A DNA stretch of 64,000 bases from Aspidapion aeneum (taxonomy: Eukaryota > Arthropoda > Insecta > Coleoptera > Brentidae), in assembly GCA_963576565.1 (NCBI GenBank), contig OY755038.1, forward strand, positions 143,774,419-143,838,418, read 5' to 3'. A program made the translations under genes and the position numbers. Positions 33,355 to 47,281 of the stretch are shown here, piece after piece. Position 1 is the first letter of the stretch, and the number at the start of each line of letters is the position of its first letter. The notes below the pieces were generated by a model. The model made no database searches. It was not told the DNA's origin and saw only the letters and a list, made by a program, of their open reading frames with translations.

Positions 33355-36300
33355 ATGTTGAAGTGTTCAAAATGTGACAAAAGTTTTACTCGAAAAGATA
33401 ATATGGTTAGACATAATAAAACAGCCTGCAAATATAAACATAATGATGATAATATCAATGAGCAACCATTAAAGAAAAGAAAAATAGCTAGTTTAAAAGT
33501 TGATAAAGATAGTGATAAACAATTGAAAATGTGTAGAGAATGCAAAATTTTCATACCCAAAGATACATTTTTTGCTCATTGTAGAACACTTCAACATAAA
33601 AATAACTCATGTGCACCATACTCCAATGGTGTATGTTTGGTAAGAAATGGTCTTAAATACAGAATAGCAAGTTATAGAATTGCTTCAGAAACTCAGCAAA
33701 AAGACTACAGAAGGTTTTTTTATGAGATAAAACCCAAATGTCTAACATTAGTAAAAGAAAATATAGCAAAACACACCTCAATAAAAATTAATATGGAATT
33801 ATTTGCAACGTTTCTTCACCAATCAAAAGAAACCCTAGCTGATAAATCATTTAACACAAATAATAAAATAGTGTGTGATGCCTCTGATTTGGATAATATT
33901 TATGAGTTTTTTATGGATAAAATAATTTCCCAAGCGAGCGACTTTATGGAGCGAGATTCTGGTAAGATTACTCATTAGTAACATAAATAATTTTTGTTTA
34001 ATAATAATCAGTGAAACATTTTTTAAATATGGTTGTTTAATTAATAATGTTTTAATTTATTTACAGGTTGGACTTTACAACATATATTACACTTAGAAAT
34101 CAACATCAACAAGTTTCGCCCTATTGGGGGCAATTCATACTTCAAGTTACCCAAATTCATTGAATCTAAACATGCTGTAGTGAATATAAAAAAAACAGGA
34201 TAATGCATGTTTTGCATGGGCTGTTACATCAACTTTATACCCAGTTTCACTTCATGTAGACAGAGTTTCTTCCTACCCCCATTATTCTACAGTTTTAAAT
34301 CTTGCAGGTATGGAAATGCCGGTTAAATTGACTGATATATCTAGGTTTGAACAAAACAATAATATTTCAATTAATGTTTATACATTGGAAACCAAATTTG
34401 AAAATAAAAAAATTCAATATGAAGTTGTTGGCCCACTTCGCTATTCCAAGAGAAAACTTGACACTCACATAAATTTATTAATCATAAGTGAAGATTGTAA
34501 AATTAAAGAAGAAACTCATGAATGTAATAGCGATTTTAATAGAACACATTATTGTTGGATAAAAAATCTTTCAGCTTTGGTTTCCAATCAAATATCAACG
34601 TCGAAACGTAGACTTTATTTTTGCGATGGTTGTTTAGTACACTTTATAACAGCAGAAAAACTAATATTTCATCAAAAATATGACTGTGGGCAAGTTTACG
34701 CGATAAGCCCTTCACAGATTTAAAAACTGATAGATTTGAAAAAACAACACAAGAAAACATGTTAAAGTTCGAAAGTTATGAAAAACAGCTAACAGATCCC
34801 TTTGTAGTGTATGCTGACTTTGAATCAATTTTACAACCAATGGCAGGTTGTGAACCAGATCCATTAAATTCATAAACATAGTGGAAACATGTGACAAATG
34901 TGGAATTTGTGGTAAACCTTTTAACTTATTTGATAAAAAAGTAACCGATCATTGTCACATAACGGGAGAAAAAAAAGATTTTTAGCTGCACATTCAACTT
35001 GTAACTTACAACATCAATTACCAAATTTCATTCCAATAATTTTTCACAATCTAAGTGGTTATGATTGTCACATGTTTATTAAGGAATTGTGTCATCATGG
35101 CGATAAAATAGATGTTATTGCAGAAAACAAGGAAAAATATATTTCATTTACAAAATCCATATATGTACATGATTACATGAATTCTGAAGGAAAAATCATA
35201 AAAAAATATCTACGTCTAAGATTTATAGATAGCTGCAAATTTTTAGCTGCATCCCTGGATGAGTTAAGTAAAGGTTTAGATTCAGACTCCTTTTTAGAAA
35301 GACACAAACATTTTACATCTGAAGAAGAATTTAGTTTAAAGAGAAAAAGGTGTGTTTCCATATGGATTTATCTCTGACTTAGACAAATTAGACATTACTA
35401 ATTTACCCACTAAAAACCAATTCTTCGATGATCTAAATGATCAGCATATTACAGATTTAGAATATGATAGAGGGAAAAAAGTATGGAGTCTATTTTATTG
35501 TAAAACTTTAGGAGACTATTCGGATTTATATTTGAAAACTGATGTTTTAATTTTAACTGATGTTTTTGAAGCATTTCGAAGAAATTCTTTAAAGACTTAT
35601 AACCTAGATCCAGCTCAATATTACACGTTGCCATCATTATCATTTGATTGTATGCTTAGAATGACAGAAGTAGAATTAGAGCTATTGACTGAAATTGACA
35701 TGATTCATTTCTTTAAAAAAGGGATCCGAGGGGGTGTTAGTCAATGTGTTGATAGAATGCATATAGCAAATAATAAGAACCTTCCAAATTATGATCCAAG
35801 TATAAAGTCATCCTTTATAATGTATTTTGATGCAACAAATTTATATGGGTATAGTATGTCACAACCACTACCCACAAAAGGTTTTAAATGGCTCTCACAA
35901 GAAGAAATGATAAATTTAAATATTCATAATGTACCAGATGACAGTCCCATAGGATACATTCTTGAAGTAGATGTGTATTATCCAAATGAGTTGCATGAAG
36001 CTCATGCTGATTTTCCATTTTTGGTGGAAAATATAATCCCTCCAGATTCATCATCCAAATTCCCCAAACTCATTCCAAATTTGCATGATAAAATAAGGTA
36101 TATTGTACACTATAAAACTTTAAATCAGGCAGTAAGAAATGGGTTAATAATCATTCACACTCATAGAATGTTAAAATTTGAACAATCACCCTGGTTAAAA
36201 AAGTATATCGATACTAACACAAAGCTTCGAAACTCTGCTGATACAAAATTTAAAAAAGATTTATACAAGCTTTTTAATAATGCAGTATTCGGAAAACCTA

Positions 36301-37067
36301 TGGAAAATGTTGAGAATCATAAAGATATAAAATTAGTTACAAGTTGGGAGAGTATTCGTAGAAGGGCCGGTGCTCGTGCTCTAATCAGTAGACCCAATTT
36401 TAACAATTGCTCGATATTTACCGAAGAATTAATTGCTGTTCATATGAGTAAACTCAAAATTGTATACAATAAACCAATATATTTGGGTTTTTGTATTCTG
36501 GATTTGTCCAAAACAGTTTTGTATGACTTTTTTTATAATACTATAAAAAAAGAGTTTCACAATAGTGCAAGTTTAATGTACACAGATACAGATTCTCTAG
36601 TACTTAAAATTTACACTGATGATTTCTATAAATTTATGATTGAAAACCCTGAGAGATTCGATACATCTAATAATAATGAAGTAAATAGGTTTAATATAAG
36701 TAAAAACGAATCTGTTTTGGGTAGAATGAAGGATGAATTTCCTGAAGATCCAATTCTAAGTTTCTATGGAGCAGGAGCTAAAGCCTACTATATAAACTCA
36801 GTCTCAACGGAGGTAAAAAAAGCAAAGGGGGTTAAAAAAAGTGTAATCGATAAGCATTTATCCATTAATGATTATAAAAAAGTTGTCGAAAAAGGTGGTT
36901 ACTTATTTCGAAAAATGAAATCATTTAAAAGTGATCTACACAATATATACACAGAAACCAGAAACAAAATTGCATTATCTTACCATGATGATAAAAGGTT
37001 TGTTATACCTAACACAAGTCATACACTACCCTGGGGGCACCCACATATCAAGTCATATGAAAAATGA
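33355..37067 (+). pseudogene. polB: Protein-primed family B DNA polymerase (Polinton pPolB)
   Basis: ATG at 33355; the first 70 residues hold Cys/His fingers (CSKCDKSFTRKDN, CRECKIFI...). Exon 1 is spliced over 33962-34076. Then come the exonuclease motif YADFES (about 34810), a Cys/His cluster (CDKCGICGKPF...DHCHITG, about 34890-34960), NLSGYDCHMF (about 35050), Exo III-type GDYSDLYLKTD (about 35515), motif A DATNLYGYS (about 35829), motif B NNAVFGK (about 36275) and motif C YTDTDS (about 36580). This is full-length in layout but has frame breaks near 34190, 34690-34730, 34873, 34970 and 35345. The last 571 codons are open. It replicates the element from a terminal protein primer. Confidence 0.93.
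33962..34076 (+). other. Spliceosomal intron in the polymerase gene
   Basis: Donor TCTG/GTAAGATT and acceptor TTTACAG/GTTGG, with a T-rich stretch before the AG, give a 115-bp intron. Removing it joins the frame through S-G-W into the conserved segment that follows. Reading through would give stops almost at once. Confidence 0.75.
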
Positions 37068-37817
37068 AATATTAGTTATGTTTTAATAAGCGTATGGCTT
37101 AATTTTAAGTTTTCGAAAATATATAAAAATAAAAAGTATTCTAAAATACAAAAATGTTTTTTTTTTCATTTTTCTACAACCTTTTTGTGAGTGAGAAATG
37201 GCATTCTTTGGCAGAACATGAAAAAATTTACAGAAAGTGAAATGGTGACAGATGTATATAACCAAATCCTAAGAATTCACCCTCAAATTATACAGTCGAT
37301 GATGGAGCAGTTATTATTGATTGATTTCCAACTGATGAATAGTTGAATTATTAGGATTTAAAAAAAATTATCAATAATTTAGTGCATCAAGTTGATGATA
37401 GGTGGCGCTATTTCGGAATATATTTAAATAATTGAAAAAATTATGATAGATGGCGCTTTTCATAATTAAGGGCACCATAATTCTAAAACAGTTTAAGGAT
37501 ACTAATATTCTATAATTGTTTGCTTAGTGACCTTATTAAATTTAAAACTGAAAATCTCAACACCAGGGGTGTTTGTAAATCTTATCAATAGGTGGCGCTG
37601 ATGTTGATAGGGAGAGATAAATGGTAGAGGGGGTAAATGGTAGTGGGGGTAAAATTGCTTACTTGGATGCATGATGTGGCGGTAAGCGTTCTTTCTCGTT
37701 GTTCTCTTAGTCGAAGCAACAACTCCTCCTTTTTTTTCAAAAAGTTTAAGTAATTTTTTTCGAAAATGGCCTTTTAGTAGTTCAAGTGAAAGTTATGTGA
37801 AGATCGCGAATGTGGTT
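37068..37817. other. Non-coding gap with three ATAGGTGGCGCT-type sites
   Basis: ATAGGTGGCGCT at about 37398 and 37588, and ATAGATGGCGCT at about 37447, each preceded by TTGATG/TTATGA/TTATCA. The stretch is otherwise AT-rich and leads into the Ala-rich gene. The repeated sites may be regulatory. Confidence 0.35.
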
Positions 37818-38717
37818 ATGATTGCGGATGCATTACCTGATTTGTCCGCGGAATCACTCGCGAACTTTAATTTGTCCGCGGACGCACTCGCGAACTTTAA
37901 TTTGTCCGCATATGCGGTCACGAGCGGGGAGATGGTTGCGGACTTTAACGCGTTCGCGAACTGTAACGTGTCCGCGGACGCGGAAATGGCGGCAAATGTG
38001 AATGTGGTGGCAGGTGCAAGTGAGGTTGCGGATAACGATTTGGCGCCCATGCGTGAGTACATGATTGACTTTAATCAAAAACTAAGTGACGGTGAAATGC
38101 AACAGTTGTTGGAATCACCAAGCATTGCTGCTTGGTCACCCGGAGCTGCAGATAAATTCCTTAATAATTTGCAGCCGGTTGCAGGTGACTCGGTGGTGGA
38201 TCTGGTGGAGGAGCAACAGTCAACCATTTTTAATGCCATTGTAGGTGAGGATGGTGTATTGGCCCCAACATCTCCATTCAACGTGGGTGTTTCCGGAGAG
38301 AGACCTCTTTCTCCGGAATTAAGTAATCGTCGTGGAAGAGTATCGATGGCAGGGCGGAAGCGGGCGAGTCAATTCTTCGAACTGCTATCGATACTAACAA
38401 AACCAACAAAACCCATTGTGAAATCTGAGAAACCGAGGGTAAACATCATACCCATAAAGAAAGGTAAGAAACCGAAGGTGGTCAAAACGAATCAAGCCAA
38501 AGCAAGGCCACAACCACCAAAAGAAAATATGATGACCACACCACCACGTCAAAAGCAGATTGAATTGACCACACCATCACGTCAAGAGCAAATTAAATTG
38601 ACACCACCCAGTCAGGGGGTGGAAGAGGTCCTTAGAATAATTGAGGCTTATAAAAAAAGAAAGTTTTCAGAAATTCAAACGTTGGATCAGCAAGCGGAAG
38701 AAGAAGAAGCCAAATAA
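37818..38717 (+). CDS. Unrecognised protein with Ala/Asn-rich repeats and a basic C-terminus (299 aa)
   Basis: First ATG is at 37818. The N-terminal 90 residues are built from imperfect 12-13-residue units (SAESLANFNL, SADALANFNL, NVSADAE), encoded by 36-39-bp DNA repeats that are much more GC-rich than their surroundings. A globular-looking middle (REYMIDFNQKLSDGEMQQLL) follows, then a basic, Lys/Pro-rich tail with duplicated TTP(P/S)RQ.EQI units and a final charged helix. Intact, lying between polB and the (GACA)n array. I know no family for it; a core, DNA-binding or disordered packaging role is only a guess. Confidence 0.55.
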   Translation: MIADALPDLSAESLANFNLSADALANFNLSAYAVTSGEMVADFNAFANCNVSADAEMAANVNVVAGASEVADNDLAPMREYMIDFNQKLSDGEMQQLLESPSIAAWSPGAADKFLNNLQPVAGDSVVDLVEEQQSTIFNAIVGEDGVLAPTSPFNVGVSGERPLSPELSNRRGRVSMAGRKRASQFFELLSILTKPTKPIVKSEKPRVNIIPIKKGKKPKVVKTNQAKARPQPPKENMMTTPPRQKQIELTTPSRQEQIKLTPPSQGVEEVLRIIEAYKKRKFSEIQTLDQQAEEEEAK

Positions 38718-38899
38718 ATCAAATTCTCTGAGGACCTCAAAAAACTGGAGGACATGGTAAAAAAAAAGTTTCTGAGAGAAAAAAACAATCAAATTCAAAA
38801 CTGTTATTGATTTTAAGTAAGAGAGAGAAAAAAAAGACTCGATATGAAACATTTTGTGAGAAGTATCATGTTTAATTTTATAAAGTGAATATGATGTTG

Positions 38900-42482
<3,583 letters not shown>

Positions 42483-43591
42483 AAGACAAAAAAACACCTA
42501 AATAAACCTCCCTACGATTTTGACCAAACTGCGCATAATTAACTTCCACCGGTTAGAAGTGCGCACTATAGCGGAACAGATTTTACGACCTCAGTGAGGG
42601 AGGTGAGGGGATGGGTGGAGGCAAGGCCCCCGGGGTGTCCAATAGGTTTTTTTTTTAAGTATCAATTAAAATTGAGAATTTTTTTCATGTCTTAAAATAG
42701 ACGTTTTTTCTTAATATCTTGTAAAGTAGTGCCTTAATTGAAAATTTTTAAGAGGTAAAAATTGTGCAAAATTAGGTTAGCTTTCGATTTGTTAAAATTT
42801 TATTGTGATATTAATATTATTTTAACAGTTATGATCAATTTAATTAAAATAGTAACAATTTAAATTGGGCTATTATGTCATTATCTCCTAAAATTAAAGT
42901 CCAGCAAAAATTTTTATATGATAAGAATTGTCAACGCATTCTTGGTTAATCGATTGAAATAATTATTTTTGTAATAGCCTTATTAGTTTAGAAGCTACTC
43001 CCATTTGTAACTGATTAAACATCTACCCCACTTGACAAAATGTGTTTTTATTTGTTTTATTATGTAAATATCTCCAAAAATTAAACTTTTCCAAAAAATT
43101 TTATATGATAAAATTTGTTTGGATATGTTTGTTGAATCGATGGAATGAATTATTTTTGTAATAGCTTTATTAGTTTGGAGACTACACTTATTTTAATTGA
43201 ATAATTTACCATCTATTTTCCAAGTAAATATGTGTTTTATCAGTTTTATTATGTGAATAGGTGTGCAATTGAGTATTCAAATTTGTTATAGCTTAATCAT
43301 AAGTATAAAAATATAAAAACAAATAGTATTCTATAAAATGTGTTTTATTTAAACTTTATTTAAGAAAAATATATTTATATCTAAATCATTTTAAAATACA
43401 AAATTCAAAACATTTATTTTCATTTAAATCATTAAAATACATTCAAAAATATTATAAATAAAATTACATTGAAATTAACCCCTTGTTACAGTACCATTTA
43501 GAATATTATAGGAAATTAGGGAATCATAAATAAGTAAAGCATACACTTTTACATCATTTGGAAATTTAGATTTTCTGGTGTTAAATTCCAA
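42483..43591. other. Non-coding; two tandem units of about 188 bp
   Basis: GTAATAGC(C/T)TTATTAGTTT at 42971 and 43159 marks two degenerate 188-bp copies (from about 42870). The first 170 bases after the GACA array contain GC-rich GGGAGGTGAGGGGATGGG. No coding signal; this is the 3' flank of the minus-strand capsid gene cluster. Confidence 0.45.
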
Positions 43592-44733
43592 TTAAATATC
43601 CACTGTTGATGAGGTTATTGAATCTTGTTGATGCGAAGCATCAATAACAATTAATGGGTTTTGAATAAAACTATTTAAATCAAGCATTGGTTCATTACAT
43701 GTTTTTCCATAGTAACTGCTTTGAAAATGTTGATATGCATAGTAGGCAGGACCGCATAATCTTTTTGAAAAATCGAGACTCCACCTCTCATAGGGGAAAA
43801 CTATCGAATTAATATATAATCTAATATCAGCCAAATCAGCAGAGATAAATTCTGTGGCATCTTTGTCTCTGGCATTGCAATTTTCAGTCTTTTGAAATCC
43901 AATAATAATGTATCGTGGTTTTTCCAAATTCGAAATACTTCTTACTGCCCACGTATCAGAAGCTGTGCTCCGAAGAAGAGGCAGTTCATATAGGTCCCAC
44001 ATGCGATAGGCAGCTTTGATATTAACATTATTACCACCCTTATTAATTTTAGATAGAATTTTAATCCTTTGACGATCCTCTGGAATTATGTGCCGGATTT
44101 TCCATTCGATTTTATCTGTGGAGATTTCCGCATCAACTTCACCAATATAACAATTATTGAAGGAGTGAGCTATTACGAGAATCAGTTCTTGTTTTTGATT
44201 CAAAAAATGCCCCTTCTATAGTCCTCTGCAAATCCCATCAAGTATTTTAATGGGAGTCTTCCACTAAATACATGACTTGTTTTGTCCAATATGCATTGAT
44301 TGGCTTCTGTTAAACCCCAACCGTATGTTGAAAGAAGCTTTTCTTGACTACTTCCAAATGAAACAATGGTTTTTAGTGCTGAAGTAATTCCTGGTTTTCG
44401 AACAACGCAAATTTGTTCACCACCCATTTCATACCGAATTTCTTCGAATAAAAAAGCAAGAGCATTATTTGATAAGTAGCATCTTTTAGATGCATCACTT
44501 GGTGTAAACTTTCCTTCTATATAAATATAACTTTCGGAAACATCCAAAATTAGATCTTGAAATTGAATTGGGATACGAATTTCATCTGAGTTTTTAAAAG
44601 ATGGTGTTCCATAGGGTTTATAACTATGCTCTTCCAGACTTATAATTGAATTCTCAAAAATTGGTTCATTAAATGCTTCTAACTTTTCACTAGTTGAAAT
44701 CCTTTTAAACAGTTTTTTTTTAATGTAAACCAA
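43592..44733 (-). pseudogene. Major capsid protein candidate, double jelly-roll type
   Basis: Two overlapping minus-strand frames, 44733-44200 (177 codons) and 44203-43592 (203 codons), give one protein broken at a run of six A (44212-44217 on the plus strand). Conserved-looking phrases are HSYKPYGTPSF..DEIRIPIQ, YEMGGEQI, YELPLL, EKPRYIIIGFQ, SSYYG and PLIVIDAS. Length of about 380 residues and beta-rich pattern fit the hexon-like capsid found in arthropod Polintons/adintoviruses. The N-terminal frame has no ATG before residue 100, so the start is unclear. It would build the icosahedral shell. Confidence 0.7.
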
Positions 44734-44905
44734 GTGATTTCAAAAACACTTTTTCTTCTGTGGACAATTTAGATCTTTCTCTTGACAAGTCTTTAACATG
44801 AATGGTTTTTCTACTGCTTGTGCATCGGTTTTTATTTGGAATATAAGTCTTAACATCTTTTTTTTGCGACACTGGATAGCTGTGATGATGATAACAATAA
44901 CCCAT
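44720..44905 (-). CDS. Small basic protein upstream of the capsid gene (61 aa)
   Basis: ATG at 44905 starts MGYCYHHHSYPVSQKK. The protein is basic and ends EEKVFLKSLGLH, overlapping the opening of the capsid frame by 14 bases in a different frame. It lies between penton-like and capsid genes in the same direction. It is either a small virion protein or the displaced N-terminus of the capsid frame. Unrecognised. Confidence 0.5.
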   Translation of the reverse strand: MGYCYHHHSYPVSQKKDVKTYIPNKNRCTSSRKTIHVKDLSRERSKLSTEEKVFLKSLGLH

Positions 44906-44910
44906 TTTCG

Positions 44911-45612
44911 TTATAACCTTTTAAGCTCTAATTTAACAATTATTTTTTCTCCTTGAAAATTAATGAGCTTTCCTCTATCATCCACGATCCTTAGTGTAAT
45001 GTTGTCGATAAACTGACGACCCTCTGGTTGAATTGGCATATAAATGATATATGTTGGTTCTTTAGTTAGCTTATACCCAGGTTCCACATCAATGTCAAAT
45101 TCATAGATAGAGTGCGCCTGTTCTGAATTTAAATATGCACCGGTTGTTATATTGCAATCTACTCTTATAATGCGAACTTTTGTAATATCAACTATTGTTG
45201 AAGATTCATGAATCTCATTGGGCTTTAGTCGCTCTTCATTTGCAAATCCCAACAACTGTCCAATTGAGTTGTAGTGCTTAAAGTGAAGTAGATACTTTGA
45301 CTTAATTTCGCATTTCAAAGTGCTATTGTTTGCACGTAAGCTAAAAATATTTTCATCTAGATCTTTTGCACCTTTTTGAAGGGCTTTAAGCATTGCATCA
45401 TGTATTAGGGTTATTTCGTATGCACCAGGAGGTATTTTTAACATTACTGGCCCTGCCCAGTTTGGCTTACTAAATCCAAACCAATTGTTAGTTTCATCTA
45501 TGTTAAAAATTGAATTATATGAATAAAATCCTATAAGACCCAGTCCATATTTTTCTCTGTTGTTTGTCTCTATAGGAGGATAGAAGTTGGCACTTAAAAT
45601 TTGAATAACCAC
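44911..45612 (-). CDS. Penton-like minor capsid candidate (single jelly-roll), 233 codons
   Basis: Open frame with a beta-strand pattern and phrases such as YGLGLIGFYSYNSIFNID, IPPGAYEI, FKHYNSIGQLLGF, VRIIRVDCNI and LNFQGE-like end (LINFQGEKIIVKLEL). Position next to the capsid gene and size fit the Polinton minor capsid (penton). There is an in-frame TAA directly before a GTG at 45612 and no ATG for about 55 codons, so the start codon is lost or supplied by splicing. Assigned from context and pattern, not from a search. Confidence 0.65.
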   Translation of the reverse strand: MVIQILSANFYPPIETNNREKYGLGLIGFYSYNSIFNIDETNNWFGFSKPNWAGPVMLKIPPGAYEITLIHDAMLKALQKGAKDLDENIFSLRANNSTLKCEIKSKYLLHFKHYNSIGQLLGFANEERLKPNEIHESSTIVDITKVRIIRVDCNITTGAYLNSEQAHSIYEFDIDVEPGYKLTKEPTYIIYMPIQPEGRQFIDNITLRIVDDRGKLINFQGEKIIVKLELKRL

Positions 45613-45676
45613 TTAATGTAAAAGTATAAGACTTTTTTTTACTGTGTCTTACAACAACTGCATATAATGTCACAAT

Positions 45677-46024
45677 CTACATTTCCTCAGATTTAGACAC
45701 TTTTGAGCCGTTTGCATTACATATACAACAAAATATTTTTTTTGGTGGTGGACCATCAATTTGATCGTTAGAGTTGTTTGTAGAGTAATGGTCGTAGCAA
45801 TACTGATATTTTAAAATATCAATGTCTTCTTTAACTTCTTCTGGCAACTTCTCCCACACCAAAGCTATTTCGTTTGGTGCACATGCTATCATTACTTCTT
45901 TAGGTAAACCACATAGTTCGTCACCTGTCATCGGTAGCAAACTTTTTGCATTGCTAAATGCTTTTAGTGATTTATACATTTTTTTTAGTTTTGCATACTC
46001 ACTTTCGGAATTATTTCGATTCAT
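45677..46024 (-). CDS. Unrecognised 115-aa protein with C-terminal CxxC
   Basis: ATG at 46024 (MNRNNSESEYAKLKKMYK). It has an N-terminal amphipathic helix, a middle with GLPKEVMIACAP..LVWEKLPEEV, and a CCICNAN motif near the end. Intact and codirectional with the capsid genes, 13 bases downstream of the protease stop. Possibly a small conserved structural or regulatory protein; I do not know the family. Confidence 0.5.
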   Translation of the reverse strand: MNRNNSESEYAKLKKMYKSLKAFSNAKSLLPMTGDELCGLPKEVMIACAPNEIALVWEKLPEEVKEDIDILKYQYCYDHYSTNNSNDQIDGPPPKKIFCCICNANGSKVSKSEEM

Positions 46025-46036
46025 TTTTTAAAATTA

Positions 46037-46420
46037 CTACAAAAATAAGTTATTTTTTAAGAGAAACTGTAGACACAGCGGACCACAATATACTGTATTA
46101 AATTTTTGTTGGTTTTTATATGTATACCAAATTTCTGTGGCATAATTACATCCTTTATACATGTATTCTATGAATTCCAAAGGTGGGGGTAAGTTTCTAA
46201 AACTATCATAATAAATTACTTTTCTAGCTTTCTTTCTGTAGGCAACCCAATGTGTTCCTGGTCCATTTACACTGTCTAAGTTTATGATGGCCGATTCAGT
46301 TTTGCGAGGTCCACTCTCATAAATACACCAACGAAATTTGCAATTTGATATTGTTTTGCATATCTTTCCAAATCAATATTTGATAATGCCCTTGCTGGTA
46401 AGGGCTTTACTAGTTTTTTG
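46037..46420 (-). pseudogene. Adenain-like cysteine protease
   Basis: Read on the minus strand, the C-terminal part holds GPGTHWVAY (catalytic His), YYDSF (Asp) and YCGPLCLQFLL (catalytic Cys), ending at TAG 46037-46039. The N-terminal part (LSNIDLERYAKQ...GVFMR) is in another frame, the break lying near 46310-46320 around GAGAGTGG. No single long open frame covers it. Adenovirus-type maturation proteases process core and capsid precursors and are standard Polinton genes. It overlaps the end of the core protein gene upstream. Confidence 0.8.
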
Positions 46421-47221
46421 GATTTGTTAAATAAAGTCCTAACCCAGTTCGATACGGTTTTAAGTATAAACCTCCCCCTTTTTTACTTTCTAGAAGCATT
46501 TGAGAGTTTTTAACACCAGCTATATTTAAAATGATTAACGGTTTTTATTGCTTTAACTATACCAGCAGCGCCACCCGCTAATGATCCTAGGGCGGATAAC
46601 CCCGCAAAAATTGGTATAAGAGGTAAAATACCCCCCCATTTTAGGAATGGGAATTACTCTTGGGGTTTTAATCTTCTTTTTTCCACCTGAAGCTTTTAAA
46701 TGCTTACGCGCTGCGATCAAAGCAATTTTTGAAATTTTTAAAATATCTTGAAATTTCCCCTTATTTTGATTCAAGATCGATTTAATTTTTGTTTGAACGT
46801 TTCGACATATCGCAGACCCAAAAGCCACCTTTCGAGTTTTCGATTTTATCTTTTTTAACCCCATTCCAAATCTTCGCTTAACTTTCATTGAATTTGTAAC
46901 AAAGTAAGCAGCAGTCTTCTCTTTTATTCCAGCGTCTTTTGATTTAACAACTTGCCACGCACTTTCTTCTAGTTCGCGATCAGATTTGTGTCTTTTTTCT
47001 AAATTATCCAAATTAATAGAGTAACTAATATCGTGTTTTTTGCAGGCTCTATCTAGTGCATTTATTCCAGGATCACCTCTCGCTAATCTTGTCTTTAGTT
47101 TAGTTCCAGGACCACAATATTGATAACCCGGGATGTGTAATTCTACAGGAAGTTTATTTAAAAGTGAATTAATTACGCCTCGCCCCTTTTTTACTGAACT
47201 TTTTCTGTTGAAAGATGACAT
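46410..47221 (-). pseudogene. Virion protein with parvovirus-type PLA2 domain and core-like tail
   Basis: The likely ATG is at 47221 (MSSFNRKSSVKKG); an ATG 27 codons upstream would add a hydrophobic leader and is less likely. Residues 24-68 form a phospholipase A2 core: YCGPG calcium loop at 35-39 and catalytic His-Asp at 63-64 (CKKHDISYS). A strongly basic region follows. At a run of seven C (46631-46637) the frame breaks. In the other frame a Gly/Pro/Ala-rich hydrophobic segment like that of adenoviral core peptides follows, ending near 46410. PLA2 is used by viruses to breach endosomes. It is divergent from the ATPase gene 60 bp away. Confidence 0.8.
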
Positions 47222-47281
47222 CGAACTGATTTTGATATAAATACAAGTCAGCTTAAATACTAAAAGATAGTTCATATAAAA
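47222..47281. promoter_or_regulatory. Divergent 60-bp promoter between core and ATPase genes
   Basis: The only sequence between the two head-to-head start codons. It is AT-rich with TATAAATA-like words facing both ways (GATATAAATAC, CATATAAAAATG). The late genes of both arms would be controlled from here. Confidence 0.4.

Noticed and set aside
37854..38281. Minus-strand frames inside the Ala-rich gene
   Set aside because: Shadows of a GC-rich repeat; the plus-strand frame is longer, ATG-started and continues into non-repeat sequence.
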